Positions 49,358-60,307 of a stretch of 64,000 bases of DNA are shown piece by piece. The notes under the pieces are model-generated. The model did no database searches, was not told the origin of the DNA, and saw only the letters and a program-made list of their open reading frames with translations. The stretch is from Typha latifolia (taxonomy: Eukaryota > Streptophyta > Magnoliopsida > Poales > Typhaceae). The position numbers and the translations under genes were made by a program. The stretch spans positions 16,892,785-16,956,784 of the forward strand of contig CM034103.1 in the NCBI GenBank assembly GCA_019914945.1. Direction: 5' to 3'. Numbering within the stretch: position 1 is the stretch's first letter; each line of letters starts with the position of its first letter.

Positions 49358-51451
49358 GGGTTAATTAAGCTAACACTCCATGAATTGTATCCTGATTTTT
49401 ATAGAGATCCCCTAAATTTTTTTAGGTTATAATGTCATCTCTAAATTTTTAGAAAATTTTAATATGACTCTTCTGTTCGTCTACATGACAATTAATTAAC
49501 CCCCAAATAACCTAGACGCCCTCATAAACCCTTTAATTAAATTAGGATAAAAAGATATATATAATTAAATTTAACTTATTATAAAAGATAATCATCTTCC
49601 TCCCCCATCCACCATCACCAACTTCTCCTCTTCACCGTCACCAACCGCCTCTTCACCATAGCCAGCTGCCGAGATCGCCTCCATGCCATCGGCTTGTGAT
49701 AGCCAAGCACCAGCCGACCAAGATAGCTGATCCCCCACCTTGCCCTCCTCCCCCTTCCCCCATCTCATTATCGGCAACATCGGCGAGGGGCAACACCGGC
49801 AGAAATGTCTACCAGCCTTGAGGAGGACCTTTCGCCTGCAGTGAGGGCAAGGGCAAGGGTTGAACTGGCCGAGTCGTTTGGGTTCGACTTCTTCACCAAC
49901 TTCTTGATCAACCGCTTGCGCATCTGCGTCAGCAAGGAGCCGAGCAACCTCATTAAATTTTGGATTCATGAGCTACGCCGGCAATGACAACGAGCAAGAG
50001 GCCGCTCTCTCCGACCTCATCCAAGCCTTCCTCGAGCCCGACGAGGTGATTTGTAACGCCCCCGCCTGGCACAGGCACGTGCACGCCCACGCGTCCCCAT
50101 GGCACGCGCGGCTCACGCGACAGGTTGGGCGGGGTCCGTCATGCACAGATACACTCCTGTGCACATATATTCATGACATCATTAAATAATACATGCTAAC
50201 ATATCTATGCTCATATAATCCAACACCAAATAAATTATATCATCAACCAAATAAACATGTTAACATATGAATATTCCAGTCCACAATAATATACACTAGA
50301 CCACTACCTAGTCTGGCAGGACCCACACAGGCCACGACAAACTATCAAGATACAATTAAATAACTGATACACGAGTATACTATAATTTGACATATACTAT
50401 ATACATCATCGTCTGATACAATAAAGTACAATTATAACAAACAACGGTACAACTCAATTTCTATACAAACTATCATCTATACCGTCTCGCACATATAGCT
50501 CACCTCATCAATCCAAAATATCTTCTCGGGATATCTCAAATCGCTATCATATATCACATATCTGAGAGGATTAGAAAAGAAATAAAGAGAGTCATGAGTA
50601 AAAGGCTTAGTGAATAGACCTGACCCCGAATCAATGATGCCAAACGGAGAATAAGCTATGTACTGGATAATATGAATCAGAAAGAGCATCATGTCATGAA
50701 TGAGTATATGAATAAATTCTCAATAATATATAAATAAAAAGTAGATAACATGTCATAACTGATAAACGTATATAATTATTGACAATGAATAAATAAATCT
50801 CCACGTCATACTATCATCATAACTCTCTCTCAAATATGATACATGATGCATGCCGACCATGACCATGCTATGATATCAAATGCAATCATATATGATATAT
50901 ATTGACCATTCGATAATCAGGTAATTAGATGATAATGAAATCATATGTATTTCTCAATATCTCAGTCATCAATGTCAGCTCTATATGTCATCATCATAGT
51001 AGACAGGGTATCAACATCCATCTAGACCAAGCACCCTCATAGCCGATAGAAATCTCGTGAGGATAACTCGCCACATATGCCCTGACGAACGGTATGTGTC
51101 CGAATGTCTGCTACGCACACAAACTAACGACCTCAGACGTAAGGCCAACAGGATCGCGACTATGTTGAGCGATCAATCATCTCCAATTATTTTTAAAGAG
51201 TGGGTTGTTACATGATTAGTGTGGGTTAGATGGAAGAGACACGTTGTTTGAGATTATTTAGGTAATTTACTTCTTTTTTTCTAAATTAATGAAATCGTTA
51301 ACTTATCAGGGGTATAGTTGGTCATTACGCATTTTTTTGTCATCGCCGTTATTCGTTTTATTCATCCCAAAGTTTAGGGATGAATTGTAACTTAAAAACG
51401 TTTATTCCGGGAAAACCGAGTATACTTCAGGAGGTATTAGAGTAATTAACC
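49358..51451. mobile_element. Mutator-like element (MULE), interrupted by a solo LTR
   Basis: 10-bp target duplication ATAATTTTAA at 49348-49357 and 51452-51461. Long imperfect terminal inverted repeats of about 90 bases: left GGGTTAATTAAGCTAACACT, right (opposite strand) GGTTAATTACTCTAATACCT, both continuing with matching T-rich sequence. Without the nested LTR the element would be 933 bases. Its interior (about 49600-50045) is GC-richer than the surroundings and has open frames, e.g. MSYAGNDNEQEAALSDLIQA from 49968, suggesting captured host sequence (Pack-MULE style), but I do not recognise the donor gene. No transposase. Confidence 0.82.
50052..51212 (+). mobile_element. solo LTR nested in the MULE
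   Basis: Begins TGTAACGCCC and ends GGGTTGTTACA (TG...CA), flanked by a perfect 5-bp duplication TGATT at 50047-50051 and 51213-51217. 1161 bases without internal retroelement genes. The size and termini suggest a Ty3-type family; the family is not established. Confidence 0.85.
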
Positions 51452-51463
51452 ATAATTTTAATA

Positions 51464-52336
51464 TGTTACAAACCGGCTTGATCCGATTCGTAGTGGTTGA
51501 GATTTAGGTCTGCACAAGATTTATGATCTGTGGGTGAAGGCATGGATTCCTAAGTATAGGATGGAGGTGATGATGGAGTGGAGGCCGAGTAGTTGATGGA
51601 GGTGGCTCGATAATAGATAATGGTGGTGGTGCCTTGCGTATGCGATAGATAGTTGAAGGCTATGATTAACCTACAACGTGGTAAAAACCGTAACAGAAGA
51701 TAAAGACGATTAAGATAGGGAGACGAAGGGGGAGAAATAGACTTGTCTTACGGGACTAGGGGGATTAGCGGAAGAGGGAGATTAAAAGCTAGACGCAATC
51801 GTGCTAACGGAAAAGGTTGCGCTAGTTGGTAAAGAAGAATGAGAGAGATGTAGAGGGCCGGTAGCCTAGTTGAGAGAGATGCCGGGGCAAAAGCCAATTA
51901 ATTTTTAATTCCAAGTATATCTAAGATATAAACCATAAGACCCTATTTATAGAGATTAAATCAAAAAGTCTAAAACAAATTTAACTAAACCAGTCTTCCT
52001 TATCTTCTCGGATTAACCTTTCATTTTGCCGCACATAGATTCTGAATCTAGAGAAGTCGTGAATACCAAAGTTTTAGATCTGGAGGTTGGGATCTTATTC
52101 AACTAGTTCGATATTATTCAAATATCTGTAGAATATTCTACAAATATGTTTTTTAAACTGTGTAGAGCTGAATTTAACTAATTAAATAAAATTCTAACAT
52201 ACTAAGACTCTAACTAAACTAAATAAATAAATAAGATAACTAGACTCAATCCATTGAGCCCAATGTCTCCACGATGTAATCCAATCTGACCCAGATCGCA
52301 TCATAATAGGAACATACTTATTAATAATATCTAACA
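51464..52336 (-). mobile_element. probable solo LTR, Ty1/copia-like
   Basis: Read on the minus strand it starts TGTTAGATATTATTAATAAG and ends GGTTTGTAACA, 873 bases, with a TATA box (CTATAAATAGGG) near 51945-51956. Flanks TAATA (51459-51463) and AAATA (52337-52341) match in four of five bases. It sits two bases past the MULE target duplication. No internal coding sequence. Confidence 0.62.
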
Positions 52337-52341
52337 AAATA

Positions 52342-52836
52342 AGAATCGGATATAAGACGTAGAAAAAAAAAAACATAGTGAATTAGCCTTTTTAGTTTAG
52401 GTCGTGCAGTTTATTTGGACTCGAGTCGAGTCTGACCTAAATTGCGTTCTGACAGGATTTAGCAGGGTCTGAGCAGCTCGAGTCCAATTATGTGTATCCA
52501 CAGTCCGCACCGCAGTTCTTGCTTTGGATCCATCGGGCACACATTCCCATGGCCTTTTCGATACCTGATGATGTCATGTCTTGTCTCCATTTTATTTTAT
52601 TAGTAATTGAGACCAAATGCTATGTTAATTTGTTAATTTGATGATGATGCCATATTATATATTGAAAGAAATATCCAAATGGAATTCACAGAGATCTTTG
52701 GCTTAATCTTTACTAAAGACTAGCTAACAGTTGGTAACCCGCGAGCATCAAGCAGTATAATATTAATCTAAGGAAAATGATAGCTCTGACAGATTTTAAA
52801 ATTTCTTTTTATAAAAAAGCAAAAAAAAAATAAAAA

Positions 52837-52882
<46 letters not shown>

Positions 52883-53084
52883 CAGGCTCCCATGTGGGCC
52901 ACATGCACTCGATCGAAAAGGTTCGCTGCATCCAGCTATCACATCGCCCGATCGGAACCAATCATTCACCTCCAAGAGCCAATCCCCAATCCCCATATAC
53001 TAAATAATCGTCTCTATTCCCAGACCATCTAAATCATCGTCTCGTCTCGTCTCCGCAAGGAGAAGCAAGTCGATCTCTACATCA
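52342..53084. other. spacer and promoter region of the F-box gene
   Basis: No gene seen. A long (AT)n tract lies at about 52839-52880. Confidence 0.5.
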
Positions 53085-54209
53085 ATGTGGGAAGAGCTCC
53101 CCCTGGATGTCCTCTCCCGTCTTTTCTCCTTCCTCCCGCCGGACTCCTTCGCTCGCGCCATGTGCACGTGCCGTCACTGGCGCTTGTGCGCCCTCTCCCC
53201 TGCCCCGCCCCCGCCCCCGCCCCCACGCAGCCCACCATGGTTCCTTGCCATGGCCGCGCGCTCTAACCTCGCCCCCTCTTTCTGCTACGCCCACGACCCC
53301 GACCTCGCCCGGTGGCACTCCCTCCCCCTCGACTTCGCCATCGAGCCGCTCCGTCTCGTGGCGCCTCTCAGCGGCGGCCTCCTCCTCTGCAAATTCGCCG
53401 CCTCTACGACCCTCCGCCTCGCCCTTTGCAACCCCTTCACCCGCCAGTTCAGTCCCCTCCCCGACCTCCTCGCCCCAAGATCCAACCCCGCCGTCGGCGT
53501 CGTCCTTCCCGCCACCGCCTCCTCCTCTTTAATTTCCTTCTGCGTCGTCGTCGCGGGAGGCGCCTCGGGTGCGTCGTACCAGCCGACAATGGAGGTGTAC
53601 GACTCAAGGCAATCAGGAGCATGGCGAGCGGCGGGATCCATGCCGATGGAGTTCGCGGTGCGCCTGACGGTGTGGACGCCCAACGAGAGTGTCCACGCGG
53701 CTGACGGCGTCATCTACTGGATGACATCGGCGCGCGCGTACAGCGTGGTGGGCTTCCATGTGGAGAGGCGGGAGTGGAGGGAGGTGAAGGTGCCCATGGC
53801 AGACAGCCTCGAGTGGGCCGCCCTCGTCCGCCGGAGCAACGGCCGGCTCAGCCTAGTGGGTGGCGCCGCGGACAGAAGGGCCCGCGTGTGGGAGCTCAGG
53901 GAGGAGGACGAATGGGCGGTGGTGGGGCTGGTGCCCAAGGAAATGGAGAGGAGGTTTTGGGGGAGTACATGTAGTAAAGATGAGATGAGCAGTTGTTGCA
54001 GTTATAAGTGGGGGAACACGAAGTGCGCGGGGAGTGAGGAGGGCGTGTACTTGTTCAGGGAATTGGGTTCGGAGATGTTGGTGTGGAGGGGAAGGGGAGA
54101 AGAGAAAGAGTGGGAGTGGAGTTTGGTGAAGGGGAACTGCACAATGCCCAGCATCCCCATCAAAGCACTTCTGCTTCACCCGACTCTATATCCCCCCCCT
54201 CTAAATTAA
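53085..54209 (+). CDS. F-box protein, kelch-like C-terminus
   Basis: Single exon, 374 residues, strongly GC-rich at third positions in the first half. Residues 1-45 (WEELPLDVLSRLFSFLPPDS, then CTCRHWR) form an F-box, which would bind SKP1/ASK in an SCF ubiquitin ligase. A Pro run (residues 42-49) follows. The rest (e.g. LALCNPFTRQFSPLP, MEVYDSRQSGAWRAAGSMPM, GVIYWMT and VGGAADRRARVWEL) has the pattern of F-box-associated kelch/beta-propeller blades, the likely substrate-binding part. The substrate cannot be read from sequence. Six shadow ORFs arise from its GC bias. Confidence 0.85.
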   Translation: MWEELPLDVLSRLFSFLPPDSFARAMCTCRHWRLCALSPAPPPPPPPRSPPWFLAMAARSNLAPSFCYAHDPDLARWHSLPLDFAIEPLRLVAPLSGGLLLCKFAASTTLRLALCNPFTRQFSPLPDLLAPRSNPAVGVVLPATASSSLISFCVVVAGGASGASYQPTMEVYDSRQSGAWRAAGSMPMEFAVRLTVWTPNESVHAADGVIYWMTSARAYSVVGFHVERREWREVKVPMADSLEWAALVRRSNGRLSLVGGAADRRARVWELREEDEWAVVGLVPKEMERRFWGSTCSKDEMSSCCSYKWGNTKCAGSEEGVYLFRELGSEMLVWRGRGEEKEWEWSLVKGNCTMPSIPIKALLLHPTLYPPPLN

Positions 54210-55545
54210 TCCATGACCGCCACTGCAGCTGCTACCCTTTCCAGACGATCGAAGAGAGGAACCGACCGTGTTTCAATCCATCTTCGGGTTTGCGTTATGA
54301 TCAAGACTTACTTTCTTTCTATCTCTTCGTCATGTACTTAAACTTATTAGGGATTAGACCCACTTCAATTAACTAAAATAACGGAACTGCATGCATTTCC
54401 TGGTTCCTACCTAAAATAAGTGCACCCACTTTCCAGTTGGGCTCAGTCGCGTACACATTCCAGTCCACCGAGTCATTAACAGTAACTTAGGCTGCAGAGC
54501 GAATCAATTTCCCGTTAATATTTTATTAGCAAAGAATCTCAAATCCTGGAGCACCGACGAACTGGATTCAGGTCGAATCAAATCAACGAATCCGATATCC
54601 AAATATGCAATAACTAGACACAATTAGGTGAGACTCAGATTAAATAGCAAGATCCATGGCCCCAGTATTTTAAGCTCCATCTCAACCTCCTCTCTGATCA
54701 TCAACAACTTGATCATGCGGACTTGTGGCTTTCACACCATGCGGACTTGTGGCTCCTCTCTGATTATCTAGTGGCCTCCACTTGTGACGTCGAGTCATCC
54801 AAGGCCAGCTAATGGGTGTTATTGAGAAAAGTCAAGATCATTTAATGGGGTCGACTATCGCGTATAATTAGTAAAAAGAAACATTGTTTGCAAGTAAGTG
54901 CGCAATTAATCATTTTTCGCGTTGTCCTTGCGTGCCTAATAAAGGGCTTTGGAGGCTTGGATGCGGATAACTCGAAGGCGCGATCATTTATTAAATTCCT
55001 CCTGTATGGAGATAACTGCTGTAGAAGAAGGCCTTTCAAAGTTTGGTTTGGAAATATGCTGTGAAGGCTGAATAGGGCGGTCAAGGGTTCATGGTTTCTT
55101 GGCAGTCCAAAAAGATAACGGAAGTTTATAACTTAAAAGATAGAAATTGAAAACTTAAAAAAGAAAAAATATGAAGAAGGACAGGGACAGGAGGAGGTGT
55201 TTGGTATTTGCGGAAAGGGGGGGAGTTTGAACAGGTAAATGATTTGCAATCAAATAAATTGTTTCTTTCCTCTGAATTCTGAAGCTTCTCTCTCTCTCTC
55301 TCTCTCTCTCCACCCTCAAAAGTTGACCACCAATTCCAGTCCTCTCTGTCTCTCTGTCTCTCTCTCTATATCTTGACCCTTCCGCCTTTCCACAGCCACC
55401 CTCTCCTTCTCCTTGTTCACACGCGGTCACATATATCTTCTTCATCGGCGTCTCTAGATAACAATCCTCTTCTTCAGAACATTCCCATCTGTTGGTAGGA
55501 AACCAAATTCCAATTCAATTCCTCTCCTTCACATAAAGAGCGAGA
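54210..55545. other. intergenic, no gene seen
   Basis: F-box 3' flank and MASS-like promoter. CATGCGGACTTGTGGCT occurs twice at about 54714-54731 and 54738-54754. A (CT)n tract lies at about 55288-55310. The ORF at 54842-55084 has no family features. Confidence 0.45.
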
Positions 55546-55550
55546 GCGAG

Positions 55551-55598
<48 letters not shown>
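55546..55598. repeat. (GA)n tract in leader of the MASS-like gene
   Basis: GAGC-type units pass into a GA tract that ends two bases before the start codon, as in the LEA gene leader. Potential BBR/BPC binding and possible length polymorphism. Confidence 0.88.
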
Positions 55599-55600
<2 letters not shown>

Positions 55601-55601
<1 letters not shown>

Positions 55602-55921
55602 TGGCAGGTCTACAGCGGTCGAGCGAGACCTTTCGGAGGTCAGGTTCATCAGGATTGGTGTGGGAGGACCGGTTTCTATCGGAGGAGCTCAATCAAGGGA
55701 AGAAGGGCAGTGAGGAGGAAGGCGGAGGTGGTGGTGCGGTGGCGTCCTCCATGGAGCACAGCCGATCCAACGGCGGTCGCGTCGGGTATCGAACAGTAGG
55801 TCGGATCTCACCTGCGTTGGACCCACCCTCTCCAAGAGTTTCTGTCTGCGGCTTCTGCGGTTTCTTTGGGAAGCCCAACCACAACAACCCACCCAATCCA
55901 AAGACCAACAAGCGCCGCTGA
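55601..55921 (+). CDS. MAPK kinase substrate (MASS-like) protein
   Basis: Single exon, 106 residues. Conserved landmarks: FRRSGSSGLVWEDRFLSEEL at the N-terminus, an acidic/Gly-rich linker, the SRSNGG block, the C-terminal RISPALDPPSPRVS with two Ser-Pro sites, and CGFCGFFGK. From memory this matches Arabidopsis At1g80180/At1g15400, substrates of MAP kinases at the cell periphery that affect stomatal lineage divisions. Ser-Pro sites are candidate MAPK targets. No signal peptide or membrane helix. The start follows the GA tract directly. Confidence 0.88.
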
Positions 55922-56800
55922 CAGATCCTGGTTTTCTTTCTATCGACCACCGCGTTTTCTACTCTTTTTTATGGATGGATGGATGGATGGATTTCTTCAT
56001 TTTCTTATCTATGGCGTCTCTAAAAGATGATTAGATAGTTTTGTATAAGAGTGGACGGACCTTAATACTGTATTATAATCGTGGACATACTCTCTTAAAT
56101 TTCTTGTTCAATTTCTTCTTGGGAATTGAGGAAGCTTCAATCGCGCACGCCGACCTTCATAATTTCTTTTTCTTTTTTTCTCGTTTCTTTCTTCGATCTC
56201 TCTACGTACACTCATGATGTGATCGTAAAAATGGCCAAAACGTTAGTTATCTTTCTGATTACATTGCTTGCTGTAAGGCTAAAATTTTAGTTGGTCTTAT
56301 CTCTCCATGATTGGCTAATTACGAGTGGATATAGCTGCAAGCGAGTCTAGAAGTTTCACAATCCTTGGTATTTACTGGGAGGAAAAGGTAAGTAGTAGGA
56401 CGGTCTCTCTCTCTAGACGGAAATAGATTTAAGGTTTTCTTACTACGTTACGTAATCGCGTGCCCACTGTTAGTTGAAACCAACTTTAAATAATTAGTCA
56501 CCCCCCCCAATAATACATGTATTCATCATTGTCACGCCTTTGTCAGACATTAGTAAAGACGATGGCATTCTAATGTCATGTCATCGCTCTGTATGGGCGG
56601 CTAAAGCTTATCTCCTCGCATACTCAAACATTATAGATTCCTTTACATCAATTTGGAAAACGTCATCACCAAACCCGTTCTACGATAGATTAAAAACCGG
56701 AGACTCGTTTTATCTTATTATCTATCTACTGAAGAGACACATCACATGCCCGGTGAGTGATCACCACTAGCTACTTGCCTGCTTGCTCTTTAACTTTTGT
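55922..56800. other. MASS-like 3' flank, no gene seen
   Basis: (GGAT)n at about 55973-55991 in the 3'-UTR. The ORF at 56540-56770 has no recognisable domain. Confidence 0.45.
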
Positions 56801-59400
56801 GTATGAATACTGATAACAAATATTGATCCGACCTAATAATTTGCTTATTAATTACGTTTAGATTAGTCTAATTGAATTTATGTCAAAACAGGTAAATTTA
56901 TTTAACCCGATTAATAATTCGGTTGTGTTCAAATTTATATAGCTAACTAATTTTGACTCATTTAAGTATACAGATCAAATAAACCTGCCAACCCATACTA
57001 TATAAATTAACTCTAAACCTAGCCCTATCTCTCACACAACCTCTCACTGCTTCACCCTTAAATTGACTCACACAATCGCCCTACGATATTCGCCCATCTC
57101 CACTGATTCCTCGCCTCTCACATTCACCATAGTCTTCCTCATGTCAAAAGCCCTATCTCCATTCTCCACCATCTCCTCACGTTGCCTATCTCAGCTCGTT
57201 TGCCGCCCTAATCTTTCTCAAGAATAAAAAATCCTCTTCTTCAGCCCTCCAGTTGAAACCCTCTACCTCACATCAAAACCCTCTTCCTCACCACTGTCGA
57301 GTGCTGCCCTCTTCCTCACATCCATCGCCGCTGCCTACCGAACCCTCACTGCCATTGCCTGCCATCTTCCTCTTGTTATAACAAATTGTGAAGTTATCAA
57401 ACCAAGGGTTGCAACTGCAACTCATATATCTCAGATTATAAGAGTTGACTTTCTTTTCGCCCTATCTACTAAGTTATCTTTTGCTTCAAATGTTATGTTA
57501 CTCAAAATGTGTGATACATTTTATTACATCTTTCTAAAAATTGCTGTGTATTAGGTCATCTACACTTTTGTGGTGACTGATTTAAATGTTAATTATGCTT
57601 AGCAAACTTGGTGGAACTAGTCGGATATGTTTGATTTGTTTAATACAATGTTTGAAGTGTTTGATTTGTTTAATTACATTGCCCGCCCTTCTACCGCCTC
57701 AACTCCAAGAAAGGTTTGCTGCTGATTCTCTAACCACTCAGAGTTAGAGTCAACATCAAAGGTGGTGACACACTATTTATTATTTTACTGTATTTTGATT
57801 TGTTTAATTAGTTTTACTTGTTTACCGTTTACTTATTAGATCTGTTTAATTATTGCAATATTTTTCTCATACCATAGTCCTATTATTTTACTGCATTGAT
57901 ATGTTTCTTGCAATGTTTTAGTTTAATTCAACTTAGTTTCATGGCTTTTATTTCTATGTCACAATATTGTTTCTTATACCCTCATTTTAATTATGCATGA
58001 TTGTACAGAGATATTCACTAAAGATAGAATAACTATTTTTGAAGACATTCCTTCTCCCATAATATGTGGGGTGAACTCTCATAAATAACGAAAAAGAAAG
58101 CAAAATCTTGTGTTTGGGAAGTGTACAGGGAGCTTCCAATTGTTGAGGATGGGTTAATGAAGGCTAAATATAAATTGTGTTGTATTATATATATATATAT
58201 CAAATAGTAAGTACATGACTGAAAATATGAAACATGATATATTATATATCCAAAGTTAAAAACTAAACATGTAAGTCAATTATTTCTTACCGAATCAGAA
58301 GAATTTATCTCTTTACAAGTTTTTAAATTTGACTAAGAGAAATATTATGAATTGATAACAATGACAATTGTTAAGCATGATTTATTGACCGTGAAAGTTT
58401 TAATTTATACTCGAGATTGCTTGTTTCTAGAGGTAATCATATTTTATTAGTTTTTATATAAATATTTAAAAATTTTAGTCTGTAAATTATTTTATCGTAT
58501 TATGATAGAAAATTTGAATGGTCAAATACATAGATCTAAATACATAAATCTGCAAAATCAATGACCAATGTAAGTAAAGCTGCAAAATTCGATGAATGGT
58601 CAAATGCATAAATCTAAATACTTAATAATGTACTTGTATAGATGTTAATATCTAGGAAGAATAGAGATTCTTGCATTTCTATGCCGTTTTTGGGAGATAT
58701 CATAGTTTCTCAAATTCTTATATATGAGACAATCTAGGTATCTCAATTTTCTCAAGATATTTTCTTTTGTAATTTTTGTAATTATATTTTTCACTGTCTA
58801 TATTTTATATATTTTATTGATGTTTAGTATGAGAATCTTAACTTTATCTTTTTCTCTATCTTTTATCTTATGTTCTTTTTGACATGGTGACAATATTGGG
58901 ACTAAAATGGAGAGTTCAATATTATTGTTTTACGTATTTCAAATTTTTATAATTGATTATAAACTTAAAATTTTGTTCTAATTATTATTGGATTGTAATA
59001 TTTGAGAGTTTGGACTAAAATTTGTTGTATAGATTTGTTCTAAACTTTTGTTCAATACAATTTGTTGTATGAGTTTAGGCTTAAGATTAGAACTTTGTTC
59101 TAAGCTTCAAACTTTATTGTATGCATTTGTGTTATAGCGAATTATTAGGATTATTATTTTTATGTTGTATAAGTTTTAAGTTGAAATAGATCATTTTAAT
59201 TGTATAATGCATAATTTCTATATGATAAATTAATAAATATTAAATTTTATATAAAGTTAATATTACTTTGTTATTAGTTTCTTTTTGTCCAAGTCACTTC
59301 TCTTTTTGTCCAACTATTGTATTATCATGTCGTGTTAAATAGGTTATCATAATACTAGAAATCCAATCAATTTTGATGTTCAAATTTTTTTATCATGTCA
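56801..59400 (+). mobile_element. decayed hAT-like transposon region
   Basis: At about 58085-58175 one frame reads KSCVWEVYRELPIVEDG then KAKYKLCC, which resembles the BED zinc finger at the start of hAT transposases (S-x-V-W then C). The CT-rich leader at about 57000-57360 and sequences such as AAATAGGTTATCATAATACTA near 59340 also look like hAT relics. No intact frame, no confirmed target duplication; boundaries are approximate. Confidence 0.45.
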
Positions 59401-59524
59401 TATAATATATTAAGTATTATTATCTCCAAAGTTGCTTTTGTATATACTTTTAGCGTTTGTGGTAGGCTATTTAACCAACCTAGACTTGTTTTAAAGCTTG
59501 AGATTATAGAAACTTTAATTTGTA

Positions 59525-59576
59525 CTCGAGTTTATCATATTATAATAGAATCGAGTTTATCATATTATAATAGAAT
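59525..59576. repeat. 25-bp tandem duplication
   Basis: TCGAGTTTATCATATTATAA plus TAGAA occurs twice in direct succession. Confidence 0.85.
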
Positions 59577-59845
59577 TTAGTATGATTGGAGGAGCTAATA
59601 AGATATTATAGATTTGGATTCAATAACTAAGACAAGTGAAGATATAGAATCCAATTTTAATAAGGCGATTTTAATATCTACAAGAAATAGAGGTTCTTGC
59701 AATTATATGCCGTTATGTAACCAAATTAACTTTTGAAGAAGTGACGAATAAAAGGAGGTTCTAGTTGAGGAGGGTGTTGATTTGATTTTTCAGTATTAAG
59801 AATTCGAGGAATCTCTATTCTCTAATAATGAAATGAAATGCACAA

Positions 59846-59881
59846 GAGGAGGAGAAGAAGAAGAAGAAGAAGAAGAAGAAG
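59846..59881. repeat. (GAA)n microsatellite
   Basis: About eleven GAA/AGA units; the ORF over it is low complexity. Confidence 0.9.
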
Positions 59882-60307
59882 CGTACCGGGAAGGGCAAGG
59901 CTAATGCCTAATGTGGGACTCCCGAAGCCGAAAAGGATCGAGAAGCCCCACAGGAAAAGCGGGATGGCGTGCGTACAAGCCACAAGTGGATCGAAGAGGA
60001 GGACAACTCACAAAGAAGACGAAGATTATTTGAGGGAGACCGAGAATTAAGGACATGGTTGTGGAAAACTTTGGAAGATAGATACCAAATTTGAGTGCGC
60101 AAATTTTGATTTTTGAAGATATTAACCCGTCGTCTGATCGATCATATCATCGGATCCTTGTGGTTGGATACTACTATAATGTATTACTTACTAGTGCTCC
60201 CTCTCATCATCTCACACGGTAGGGCCATCGAGGGACATACATATATTTATGTCTTGTCTTCATTCCATCGGGAACCTTCCCGACTCTGAGCTAGACGAAG
60301 AAGAAAG

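Noticed and set aside
53107..54179. Several long ORFs antisense or out of frame to the F-box gene
   Set aside because: Products of strong GC-codon bias; Pro/Arg/Ser-rich without domains.
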